DNA of 64,000 nucleotides, from the NCBI RefSeq assembly GCF_007679045.1, contig NZ_VEFS01000004.1, forward strand, positions 1 to 64,000, written 5' to 3'. Origin of the DNA: Microbacterium sp. BH-3-3-3. GTDB taxonomy: Bacteria > Actinomycetota > Actinomycetes > Actinomycetales > Microbacteriaceae. Below are positions 28,173 through 36,259 of the stretch, piece by piece. Below the pieces are notes generated by a model, which saw only the letters and a list, made by a program, of their open reading frames with translations, made no database searches and was not told where the DNA came from. Position 1 is the first letter of the stretch; each line of letters begins with the position of its first letter. The translations under genes were made by a program, and so were the position numbers.

Positions 28173-29360
28173 ATGATCACCACAGCACCCGCGCGGCGAG
28201 CAGGTCTCGCCGCCATCGCCCTCGGCGCCCTCGTGCTCGCCGGTTGTTCGTCGACCAACAGCGCCGGCGGCGGAACCGGCGGCGAAGGATCGAGCAACCT
28301 GACCGGCGACATCGCCGCCGGCAGCACCGGCACGATGTCGCAGTTCACCGACATCTCGGGCATCTGCCCCTCCGACGAGAGCGAGAAGGTCTCGGTCGGC
28401 GTCGTGGACGGATACGGCACCAACACCTGGTCGAAGACCGTGCTCGCCGAGATCGAGAGCGAGGCGGCCAAGTGCGCCGCCATCTCGGGCGTCGAGTTCA
28501 TCGCCGGTCGCGGCGACCTCGAGGCCACGACCTCCGGCATCACGAGCCTCGCGGCCAAGGGCACCGACATCATCCTCGTCATCCCCGACGCCGGCCCCGG
28601 CGAGGCGCACCTGCCCGCGATCCGTCAGGCCACGCAGGCCGGCTCCACCGTCGTGAACTTCGCCTCCGACCCCCAGGGCACGGCGGGCACCGACTACCTC
28701 GACTACGCCGACCAGATCCCCTCGTTCGTGGGCAAGTCGAAGGCCCAGTGGATCGTCGACCGGCTCGGCAGCGCCGGCGGCAACGTCGTGTTCTTCGGCG
28801 GCCCCTCGGGCGCCCTGGTCTCGACCCAGGAGTACGCCGGAGCCAAGGAGGTCTTCGACGCGAATCCGCAGATCACGCTCATCAACAGCGAGCCGATCTG
28901 GACGAACTGGGACCCGGCCCAGGCGCAGCAGGCCATGGCCGGCGTCCTGTCGCAGGGAACGCCCATCAACGCGATCATCGCGGACTACGGCGCATCCGCC
29001 TCGGGCGTGATCCGCGCGTACGAGGCCGCGGGCCAGACTCTGCCGATCCTCACCTCCACCGACGACAACTCCCTCAGCTGCGGCTTCGCCGACCTGAAGG
29101 CGAAGAACCCCGGCTACGAGCTCGCCACCGTGTCGTCGCGCACTTGGATCGGACGCGTGGCCCTGCGCAAGGCGCTCGCCGCGAAGTTCGGCACCGCGGA
29201 TGACGAGCCCTCGCTGTACGAGCTGTCGCTGTTCGAAGACTCCACCGGTTCGGCCGAGGGGTCGAAGACGCCCGAAGAGGCCTGCCTGCCCGACGCGCCG
29301 TCCGACGCGACGCCGTCGACGCTGCTGAGCTCCGACGAGATCACGAAGCTGTTCGGCTGA
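28173..29360 (+). CDS. ABC transporter substrate-binding lipoprotein
   Basis: A 395-residue periplasmic-binding-protein type I lipoprotein: signal ALGALVLAGCSS with lipobox Cys at residue 25, a low-complexity Gly/Ser linker, then the two-lobe domain (VSVGVVDGYGTNTWSKTVLA..., IILVIPDAG, VVFFGGPSG). The ligand is unknown; the lobe pattern is of the ribose/xylose-binding group. Ribosome site GAGGAG. The stop overlaps the ATG of the fused ATPase gene by 1 bp. Confidence 0.86.
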   Translation: MITTAPARRAGLAAIALGALVLAGCSSTNSAGGGTGGEGSSNLTGDIAAGSTGTMSQFTDISGICPSDESEKVSVGVVDGYGTNTWSKTVLAEIESEAAKCAAISGVEFIAGRGDLEATTSGITSLAAKGTDIILVIPDAGPGEAHLPAIRQATQAGSTVVNFASDPQGTAGTDYLDYADQIPSFVGKSKAQWIVDRLGSAGGNVVFFGGPSGALVSTQEYAGAKEVFDANPQITLINSEPIWTNWDPAQAQQAMAGVLSQGTPINAIIADYGASASGVIRAYEAAGQTLPILTSTDDNSLSCGFADLKAKNPGYELATVSSRTWIGRVALRKALAAKFGTADDEPSLYELSLFEDSTGSAEGSKTPEEACLPDAPSDATPSTLLSSDEITKLFG

Positions 29361-31873
29361 TGAACGAGACCCCCACGGCCGTGGCCTCCGCACTCACTCT
29401 CTCGGGCATCACCAAGACCTACCCCGGTGTCACCGCTCTCGACGCGGTCTCGGTCGACATCGCCGCCGGTCGCGTGCACGCCGTGCTCGGCGAGAACGGC
29501 GCCGGAAAGTCCACGCTCGTGGGGATCGCGGCCGGATCGGTGGTGCCGGATGCCGGGACCATCGGTCTCGCCGGCCGCGAGTTCGACCGCATCCGCCCCG
29601 CCGAGGCGCGCGAGGCGGGGCTGGCGATCGTCTACCAGATCCCCGCCCTGGCGCCCTCGTTGAGCGTGGTGGATGCCGTGCTGCTGCTCCTGCCGGCGAG
29701 CAAGCGCCCCTCGCGGCGCACGGCGGCGGCGTGGGTGACCGCCCACTTCGCCCGTCTTTCGCTGTCGATCGACCCGCACGCGCAGGTGTCGTCGCTGTCG
29801 TTGCGCGAGGCGCATCTCGTGGAGATCGCCGCCGCCTTGGCATCCGATCCCCGGGTGCTCGTGCTCGACGAGCCGACCGAGGCGCTCGGACCGGAGGAGA
29901 CGGCCTGGCTGTTCGGCCAGGTGCGCTCGCTCCTGGCCGACGGGGTGGCGATCGTCTACATCACCCACCGCATCCCCGAGGTCATGGAGATCGGCGACGA
30001 CCTCACGGTGCTCCGCGACGGGCGCGTCGTGGGCCGCGGTCTCGTCGAGGACTTCTCGGCCGACGAGGTCGTCGAACTCATCGTCGGACGCTCGCTCGAG
30101 ACGACCTTCCCCGACAAGCCGGCCGCTCCGGCGGCATCCGAGACCCCCGCCCTCGAAGTCCTCGAGCTCAGCGGCGAGGGGTACGAGAACGTGTCGTTCT
30201 CGGTCTATCCCGGACAGATCATCGGTCTCGCCGGTGTCGAGGGCAACGGCCAGCGGCGCGTGCTGCGCGGCATCGCCGGCAACGGCTCGAGCGACGGCCG
30301 GGTGCTCGTGGGCGGACGCGAGATCTCGGTGCGTTCGCGCCGATCCGCCGCGGCGGCGGGGGTCGTCTTCCTCCCCGGCGATCGCATCGGCGAGGCGATG
30401 TTCGGCAAGATGTCGATCCGCGAGAACGCCGTCGCGGGTGCACTGGGCGCCGCGATGCCCGGCGGCTTCGTCCGCCGTCGCCGCGAGTACGATCTGACCC
30501 GCGAGGGAGTGGCCGGTCTGGCCGTGAAGACGCCGCACTTCGAGGTGCCGGTGTCTTCGCTGTCGGGCGGAAACCAGCAGAAGGTGTTGTTGGCCCGAGG
30601 CCGACTCGGCGACCCGAAGGTGCTGCTCGTCGAAGACCCCACGCAGGGGGTCGACGCCGGCGCCCGCGTCGACATCTACGCCTTCCTGCGCGAGCTCGCC
30701 GCCTCCGGTGTCGCCGTCGTCGTGCTGTCGACGGATGCCGTCGAGCTCGAGGGACTGTGCGATCGCGTCGTGGTCTTCTCCCGCGGGCGCGTGCAGACCA
30801 CCCTCGTCGGCGACGAGGTCGACGAGCGGGCCATCACGGGAGCCGCGGTGATGTCGTCGGAGACGGCATCGGTCGAGGTGGCTGTGCACGCGCGACGTTC
30901 GCGCTCGCGCAGCCTCTTCGCCGGCGAGACGCAGGCCGTCGTGCTGCTCGGGCTCGCGGTGGCCCTGTCGATCGTGACGTCGTTCGTGTCGTCGGCGTTC
31001 CTCAGCCCGCTGAGCATCAGCCAGCTGCTCGCGGCGGCGAGCGTGCTCGTCTTCGTCGGCCTGGCACAGCTCGTAGTGGTGATGACCGGGGGCATCGACC
31101 TCAGCATCGGCTCGGTCACCGCCTTGTCGGCCGTGATCCTGTCGTTCTTCGCGCAACAGGGCATCGCCTTCTTCCTCATCGGCGTCGTGCTCGCCCTGGC
31201 CGCGGGTGCCGCGGTCGGCTGGATCAACGGCCTGCTCGTCACCCGGCTCTCGCTGCCCCCGGTGATCGCGACGCTGGTGAGCTCGATCGCCGTGCTCGGG
31301 GTGGCCCAAGTGCTGCGCCCGAGCCCGGGGGGCGCCGCCCGCGCCGACGTGCTGACGACCCTCGGCCTCGCGATCGCGGGAGTGCCGATGATCCTCGCCC
31401 TGGCCGTCGCGCTCGCCGTCGTGATGTGGTTCGTCATCCAGCGCACCCGCGGGGGCCGTGCACTGCGCGCCGCCGGGTCCGACCCGGTCAAGGCCAACCG
31501 CATGGGCGTGCGCGTGCCGCGCACCCGGCTGCTGGCATCCGTCGCCGCCGGCACCCTCGCCGCCGTCGCGGGTCTCGCGGTGTACTCGCGGTCGGGTATC
31601 GGCGACGCCAACGCCGCGCAGGCGTTGACGCTCACCTCGGTGACCGCCGTCGTCATCGCCGGCGCGAGCATCTTCGGCGGGTCGGGGTCGGCGCTCGCCG
31701 TCGCGGCGGCAGGGCTGCTCCTGCAGACGGTGACGAGCGCCCTGGCGTTCCTCTCGCTCGGTCTGTCGTGGCAGTACTGGATCCAGGGCGCGTTCGTGCT
31801 GTTCGCGGCCGTCGTGCCGCTGGTCATGCTGCTCGTCCGCCGCCGCCGCCCCTCGAGCGTGCGGTCGGGCTGA
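29360..31873 (+). CDS. ABC importer: two ATPase domains fused to a permease
   Basis: An 837-residue fusion. Residues 10-245 are ATPase 1 (Walker A GENGAGKST at 44-52; signature degenerate, LSLREAHLVEIAAAL near 146; Walker B VLVLDEPTEAL). Residues 260-505 are ATPase 2 (Walker A degenerate, GVEGNGQRRVLR; signature intact, LSGGNQQKVLLARG near 400). Residues 520-837 are an RbsC-like permease with MTGGIDLSIGSVTAL. RbsA proteins normally end after ATPase 2. The complementary defects in the two ATPase domains (intact Walker A in one, intact signature in the other) are usual for RbsA and allow one complete composite site. The joining of RbsA to RbsC in one chain is uncommon. Confidence 0.9.
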   Translation: MNETPTAVASALTLSGITKTYPGVTALDAVSVDIAAGRVHAVLGENGAGKSTLVGIAAGSVVPDAGTIGLAGREFDRIRPAEAREAGLAIVYQIPALAPSLSVVDAVLLLLPASKRPSRRTAAAWVTAHFARLSLSIDPHAQVSSLSLREAHLVEIAAALASDPRVLVLDEPTEALGPEETAWLFGQVRSLLADGVAIVYITHRIPEVMEIGDDLTVLRDGRVVGRGLVEDFSADEVVELIVGRSLETTFPDKPAAPAASETPALEVLELSGEGYENVSFSVYPGQIIGLAGVEGNGQRRVLRGIAGNGSSDGRVLVGGREISVRSRRSAAAAGVVFLPGDRIGEAMFGKMSIRENAVAGALGAAMPGGFVRRRREYDLTREGVAGLAVKTPHFEVPVSSLSGGNQQKVLLARGRLGDPKVLLVEDPTQGVDAGARVDIYAFLRELAASGVAVVVLSTDAVELEGLCDRVVVFSRGRVQTTLVGDEVDERAITGAAVMSSETASVEVAVHARRSRSRSLFAGETQAVVLLGLAVALSIVTSFVSSAFLSPLSISQLLAAASVLVFVGLAQLVVVMTGGIDLSIGSVTALSAVILSFFAQQGIAFFLIGVVLALAAGAAVGWINGLLVTRLSLPPVIATLVSSIAVLGVAQVLRPSPGGAARADVLTTLGLAIAGVPMILALAVALAVVMWFVIQRTRGGRALRAAGSDPVKANRMGVRVPRTRLLASVAAGTLAAVAGLAVYSRSGIGDANAAQALTLTSVTAVVIAGASIFGGSGSALAVAAAGLLLQTVTSALAFLSLGLSWQYWIQGAFVLFAAVVPLVMLLVRRRRPSSVRSG

Positions 31874-31923
31874 ACGCCTCCGACCGCGACATCCCCTCTT
31901 TCAGCCCTCTAGGAAGGCCCAAC

Positions 31924-33306
31924 ATGAAGAACACCGGAACCACGGGCACCAACGGTGTCGACTGGGAGGCGCGCGTCGACTTCGATCGCCTGCGCGACGA
32001 ACGGCTGGCGCGGGTCAAGGCCGAGCTCGACCGCTCCGAGCTCGGGGCGGTGCTCGCCTTCGACTTCTCCAACATCCGTTACATGACGGCGACCCACATC
32101 GGCACGTGGGCGATGGACAAGCTCATCCGCTTCAGCCTGCTCACCCGCAACACCGATCCGATCTCGTGGGACTTCGGATCCGCGGCGAAGCATCACGCGT
32201 TGTACAACCCGTGGCTCGACGTCACGACCTCGGAGATGGATGCCGACCCCCACGCCCCGCACGAGGGCACGAAGCGTCCGCGCCTCGAGTCGGGTGCCCG
32301 CGCGGGCATCTCGACGCTGCGCGGGGCGTTCCCCCCGGATGCCGGCATCGCCGAGGAGGTCGCGCGCAAGATCAAGCGCGAGCTCGAGAAGTTCGGCGTC
32401 GCCGACCAGCCCCTCGGCGTCGACGTGATCGAACTGCCGATCCTCTTCGCGCTCCAGCAGGTCGGCATCCGCGTCGTCGACGGTCAGCAGGTGTTCATGG
32501 AGGCCCGGCGCATCAAGACCGGCGATGAGATCCGACTCCTGACCCAGGCCGCGTCGATGGTGGATGCCGCGTACGAGGACCTCTACCGCTTCCTCCGCCC
32601 CGGCGTCCGCGAGAACGAGGCCGTGGGTCTCGTGGCCAAGACCCTCTACGACCTCGGTTCGGAGTACGTCGAGGGCGTCAACGCCATCTCGGGCGAGCGG
32701 TGCTCCCCGCACCCGCACGTCTTCTCCGACCGGCTCATCCGCCCCGGCGACCCCGCGTTCTTCGACATCCTGCACAGCTGGAACGGCTACCGCACCTGCT
32801 ACTACCGCACGTTCGCGGTGGGGTCGGCGAGCACGAAGCAGAAGGACGCGTACACGCGGGCCCGCGAGTACATGGATCGTGCGATCGCGCTCGTGCGGCC
32901 CGGTGCGACGACGGCCGACATCGTCTCGGTGTGGCCCACGGCGCAGGAGTTCGGCTTCGCCGACGAGGAGGCGGCGTTCGCGTTGCAGTACGGCCACGGG
33001 GTGGGGCTGTCGATCTGGGAGAAGCCGATCTTCTCGCGTCTGGTCTCGTTCGATCACCCCGAGGAGCTCAAGGAGGGCATGGTCTTCGCCCTCGAGACGT
33101 ACTGGCCCTCGGCCGACGGATGGGGCGCGGCGCGCATCGAGGAGGAGGTCGTGGTGACGGCCGACGGATGCGAGGTCATCACCAAGTTCCCCGCCGAGGA
33201 GCTGCTCATCGCGGGCCCGCGTTACATCGCCGTCGGCGGTCCGCTCAACAACCAGCGCGACTCGCAGTCGCACTTGAACACCACGTGGGGCCGCGGGGAG
33301 CAGTGA
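31924..33306 (+). CDS. M24 (pita-bread) family protein lacking one metal ligand
   Basis: A 460-residue protein with an N-terminal creatinase/prolidase domain (LAFDFSNIRYMTATHIGTWA) and a C-terminal M24 fold. Of the five metal ligands, Asp281 (FFDILHSW), His358 (GHGVGLS), Glu391 (FALETYW) and Glu406 (ARIEEEVVV) are present; the second Asp, expected 11 residues after the first, is Cys292 (GYRTCYYRT). It may bind one metal differently or act without metal like creatinase. M24 members include aminopeptidase P, creatinase and DMSP lyase DddP. Context suggests hydrolysis or lysis of a small pathway intermediate, not a peptide. Confidence 0.8.
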   Translation: MKNTGTTGTNGVDWEARVDFDRLRDERLARVKAELDRSELGAVLAFDFSNIRYMTATHIGTWAMDKLIRFSLLTRNTDPISWDFGSAAKHHALYNPWLDVTTSEMDADPHAPHEGTKRPRLESGARAGISTLRGAFPPDAGIAEEVARKIKRELEKFGVADQPLGVDVIELPILFALQQVGIRVVDGQQVFMEARRIKTGDEIRLLTQAASMVDAAYEDLYRFLRPGVRENEAVGLVAKTLYDLGSEYVEGVNAISGERCSPHPHVFSDRLIRPGDPAFFDILHSWNGYRTCYYRTFAVGSASTKQKDAYTRAREYMDRAIALVRPGATTADIVSVWPTAQEFGFADEEAAFALQYGHGVGLSIWEKPIFSRLVSFDHPEELKEGMVFALETYWPSADGWGAARIEEEVVVTADGCEVITKFPAEELLIAGPRYIAVGGPLNNQRDSQSHLNTTWGRGEQ

Positions 33307-34211
33307 TGGCATCCGTCGGTTTCCTCGGCCTCGGCTCGATGGGCGCGGCCCTCGCGCGCCGGCTCGTCGACGCCGGTCACGACGTGCACGTGTGGAACCG
33401 CTCGCGCGGAGCCGTCGACGATCTCGTCGCGGCGGGCGCGGTGGCGTGCGCGGCCCCCGCGGACGCCCTGGCGTTCGAGGTGTCGTTCTCGATGCTCGCC
33501 GACGACGCCGCGGCCCTGGGGGTGCTGGATGCCGGCGCGGTGGCATCCGCTTCCGGAGGCGTCCACGTCAACCTCGCCTCCATCAGCCCGGCGGCGGCGG
33601 CGAAGCTGCGGTCGCGCTTCGCCGCGGCGGGATCGGGGTACGTGGCGGCGCCCGTCCTCGGCCGGCCCGCGGTGGCCGCGGAGGGCAAGCTCAACGTGCT
33701 CGTCGCGGGGGACGCGACCGCCGTCGAGACCGCTGAGCCGTTCCTGGAGCTCTTCGCCGCGCGCCTCTGGCCCCTCGGCGCCGAGGCTCCGACGGCCAAC
33801 GCGGTCAAGATCGCGGTGAACTACGACATCATCCACGCGATCCAGGCGATCGGCGAGTCGGTCGCCCTGGTCGAGGCGCGGGGGGTCGACCCGCGCCTGT
33901 TCGTGGAGATCCTCACCTCCACGCTCTTCGGAGGAGTCGTCTACGGCGGGTACGGCGGAATGATCGCCGCGCAGGCGTACAACCCGCCCGGCTTCACCGT
34001 CGGTCTCGGTTACAAGGATCTGAGGTTGAGCGCCGAGATCGCCGCCGAGACGGGCACGCACCTTCCGACCCTCGCCGCGCTGACGGCCGTGTTCGAGCGC
34101 GCGCTCGACGACCCCGACCTGGCCGAGCTCGACTGGGGTGCGGCCGCCGAAGTGACCCGCCGTGGTCTGCTCGCGGCATCCGACGACGACGAAAGAGGAG
34201 GCGCAGCGTGA
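33306..34211 (+). CDS. 3-hydroxyisobutyrate-dehydrogenase-family oxidoreductase
   Basis: A 301-residue beta-hydroxyacid dehydrogenase. NAD(P) motif VGFLGLGSMGAALARRL, HVWNRSR at the end of strand 2 (Asn-Arg, favouring NADP), substrate-binding region YVAAPVLGRPAVA (family G-x-x-x-A-P-V-x-G) and catalytic Lys in NAVKIAVNYDI. It would oxidise or reduce a 3-hydroxy acid. The ATG overlaps the M24 stop by 1 bp and the stop overlaps the SDR start by 4 bp. Confidence 0.88.
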   Translation: MASVGFLGLGSMGAALARRLVDAGHDVHVWNRSRGAVDDLVAAGAVACAAPADALAFEVSFSMLADDAAALGVLDAGAVASASGGVHVNLASISPAAAAKLRSRFAAAGSGYVAAPVLGRPAVAAEGKLNVLVAGDATAVETAEPFLELFAARLWPLGAEAPTANAVKIAVNYDIIHAIQAIGESVALVEARGVDPRLFVEILTSTLFGGVVYGGYGGMIAAQAYNPPGFTVGLGYKDLRLSAEIAAETGTHLPTLAALTAVFERALDDPDLAELDWGAAAEVTRRGLLAASDDDERGGAA

Positions 34212-34912
34212 CGCGCAGATATCTGGTGGTGGGCGGGACCTCGGGGATCGGGCGCGAGATCGCCGCCTCCCTCTCCGCCGACGGACACGAGGTGACCCTG
34301 ACGGGTCGCGATGCGGGCGTCGCGGCGGCGGTGGCGGCCGAGATCGGACCGAACGTGCGGGGCATCGCCGTCGACATCTCCGAGCCCGAGCACATCGCGC
34401 CCGCCCTCGCCGACGTCGGTCCTCTCGACGGCCTGGTGCTCGCCGCCATCGAGCGCGACGCCAACACCGTGCGCGAGTACGACATCGCCCGCGCTCGGCG
34501 TCTCGTCACCCTCAAACTCGTGGGGTACACCGAGACGGTGCACGCGCTGCTCGATCGGCTCGTGCCCCAGCGCTCGACGGGCATCGTGCTCTTCGGCGGT
34601 CGCGCGAAGGACGCGCCCTACCCCGGGTCGGTCACGGTCTCGACGATCAACGGCGGGGTCGAGGGACTCACCACCGCGCTCGCGCTGGAGCTCGCGCCCC
34701 TGCGCGTGAACGCCCTGCATCCGGGAATCATCGGCGACAGCCCCTTCTGGGCCGGCAAGCCCTCGGGCGTGCTCGAGGCGTACTCGTCACGGACTCCCGG
34801 AGGCGAGCTGGCGACGATGGCCGACGTCGTCGATGCAACCCGTTTCCTGCTGCACAACGAAGGAGTCTCGGCGACCAACCTCTACGTCGACCGCGGGTGG
34901 CGCATCACCTGA
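34208..34912 (+). CDS. SDR-family protein without the catalytic Tyr/Lys
   Basis: A 234-residue short-chain dehydrogenase fold: cofactor motif VVGGTSGIGREIA (9-15), DISEP for the adenine pocket, and RVNALHPGII after strand 6. The catalytic YxxxK is replaced: the segment equivalent to YSASK reads VSTIN (144-148), so Tyr becomes Val144 and Lys becomes Asn148. It probably binds NAD(P) but is not a classical dehydrogenase; it could be an isomerase, lyase or non-catalytic partner. GTG start overlapping the previous stop. Its end overlaps the convergent gntR gene by 8 bp. Confidence 0.8.
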   Translation: MTRRYLVVGGTSGIGREIAASLSADGHEVTLTGRDAGVAAAVAAEIGPNVRGIAVDISEPEHIAPALADVGPLDGLVLAAIERDANTVREYDIARARRLVTLKLVGYTETVHALLDRLVPQRSTGIVLFGGRAKDAPYPGSVTVSTINGGVEGLTTALALELAPLRVNALHPGIIGDSPFWAGKPSGVLEAYSSRTPGGELATMADVVDATRFLLHNEGVSATNLYVDRGWRIT

Positions 34913-35588
34913 GTGCGGCGTCGGCGTCGAAGATCTCCGGATGCCGCTCGAGCTCGATGCGCGTGCGTCGGATGTGCCGCTCGAGCACGTGTGCGGCCTC
35001 CTCGGCGTCGCCGCGGCGCAGGGCGGCGACGAGGAGGCGATGGTCGTGGTGGGCCGCGCCGTCGTGTCGCGCGTGCGCGGCGGCGACGAACGCGCGGCGA
35101 TAGTGGTGCGTCCGGTTCCAGAGGCCGACGACGGTGTCGCCCAGCATCACGGTGCGCGCGGGGGCGTACGTGAGCAGGTGGAAGGCGCGGTCGTGCACGA
35201 GGAACTCCTCGGCATCCGCCCCCTCCATGAGATCGGCGAGACCGTCGAGCTCGTCGAGGTCGGCGGGGGTCAGCAGGGGAGCGCTGAGGCCGAGCAGCAC
35301 CGGTTCGATCCGCTCGCGCACCAGATACAGCTCCTCGCACTCCGCGAGGGTCAGGCGCGAGACCCACGCGCCGGAGTTCGCGACGAGGGTGACGAGTCCC
35401 TCGGACTCGAGCAGACGCAGGGCCTCCCGCACGGGGAGGCGGCTCGTGGTGTGCCGGGCGGCGAGGTCTTCCTGCCGGATCCGCGTGCCGGGCGGGTGGA
35501 CACCGCGCAGAATCTCGTCGCGCAGCACGTCGGCGATCCCGGTGCCGGCTCGCCCGTGATCACGCGTCGGGGGCAGGGCGCCGCTCAT
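34905..35588 (-). CDS. GntR-family regulator, FCD (FadR) subfamily
   Basis: A 227-residue regulator: winged helix GTRIRQEDLAARHTTSRLPVREALRLLESEGLV (about 38-70), then an all-helical FCD ligand domain with HDRAFHLLTY and HHDHRLLVAAL, where histidines bind a metal in many members. FCD regulators respond to small carboxylic acids. The ATG overlaps the stop of the VOC gene (ATGA), so regulator and VOC protein are co-translated. It is divergent from the 2-oxo-acid dehydrogenase genes and likely controls them through the intergenic TTGT...ACAA element. Confidence 0.9.
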   Translation of the reverse strand: MSGALPPTRDHGRAGTGIADVLRDEILRGVHPPGTRIRQEDLAARHTTSRLPVREALRLLESEGLVTLVANSGAWVSRLTLAECEELYLVRERIEPVLLGLSAPLLTPADLDELDGLADLMEGADAEEFLVHDRAFHLLTYAPARTVMLGDTVVGLWNRTHHYRRAFVAAAHARHDGAAHHDHRLLVAALRRGDAEEAAHVLERHIRRTRIELERHPEIFDADAALR

Positions 35589-36109
35589 TCGGCGGGCCTC
35601 GCGGGGTGCCAGAGCAGCGTGGGCGCGTCGCGCTCGTACGCCTTGCCTTCGGGGGAGCTGACGAGCTCGAACTGCATGCCCCACGGCGCGCGGAAGTAGA
35701 TCCACCGCTGCCCGGCCGATGCGGCCCCGCTGGAGACCGGCTCGCCCATCACCTCGACGTCGTGCGCGCGCAGGTGGGCGACGGCGGCGTCGAGGTCGTC
35801 GACGTACAGGGCGAGGTGGTGGCCGCCGATGTCGCTGTTGCGCGGGGGAGGGGCCTGCCCGTCGGCGGCGTCGTAGGCGAACACCTCGAGGTTGGTGCCC
35901 ATGCCCAGTCGGTAGAAGCGGATCTCGCGGATGGCCGTGCGCGGGTGCACGCCGAGCTGCCGTGTCATCCAGTCGCCCTCTCCGCTGCGGCCCGGGAGGG
36001 TGTACACCAACTCCGCTCCAAGGACGCCGACGAGGAAGGTCTCGGCCTCGTCGAGATCGGGCACGGTGACGCCGATGTGGTCGCTGCCGCGCAGTCCGGG
36101 AAGTCCCAT
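35585..36109 (-). CDS. VOC-family (glyoxalase/dioxygenase fold) protein
   Basis: A 174-residue vicinal-oxygen-chelate protein with two beta-alpha-beta-beta-beta modules: GSDHIGVTVPDLDEAETFLV at the start and GGHHLALYVDDLDAAVAHLR in the second. Candidate metal residues are His11 in the first module, the His pair of the second, and the Glu in WGMQFELVSS. This group includes lactoylglutathione lyases, epimerases and extradiol dioxygenases; which one is not decidable here. Start MGLPGLRG has GGAGGAG upstream. In an operon with the GntR regulator. Confidence 0.82.
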   Translation of the reverse strand: MGLPGLRGSDHIGVTVPDLDEAETFLVGVLGAELVYTLPGRSGEGDWMTRQLGVHPRTAIREIRFYRLGMGTNLEVFAYDAADGQAPPPRNSDIGGHHLALYVDDLDAAVAHLRAHDVEVMGEPVSSGAASAGQRWIYFRAPWGMQFELVSSPEGKAYERDAPTLLWHPARPAE

Positions 36110-36181
36110 GCCGTTCTCCTCCATTGGATCCAGTCGGACGTCTTCTGCGCCCATACTGCCGCACTTCTTTGGTCTCGCGCC

Positions 36182-36232
36182 TTGTATTGGAGACAATCGC
36201 ATCGTACAGTGACGGTGAACATTCTGTATAGA
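36182..36232 (+). promoter_or_regulatory. promoter and candidate GntR operator before the E1 gene
   Basis: TTGTATTGGAGACAA (36182-36196) has TTGT/ACAA ends like FadR-family half-sites. TATAGA (36227-36232) is a good -10 with a weak -35 (about 36204-36209). The E1 gene follows with a GAGGAG ribosome site. ATTGGA also recurs near 36122, close to the divergent VOC start. Confidence 0.4.
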
Positions 36233-36259
36233 CAGACGCAACGACGCGTGAGGAGCGAC

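Noticed and set aside
29731..31923. Upstream in-frame extension of the M24 gene through the ABC fusion gene
   Set aside because: The translation is arginine-rich shadow sequence with no domain; the M24 protein has a good start at 31924 after AGGAAGG-like sequence.
35606..36259. Upstream extension of the E1 frame over the VOC gene
   Set aside because: It is antisense to the VOC protein. The E1 start at 36260 has a GAGGAG ribosome site and matches the family N-terminus.
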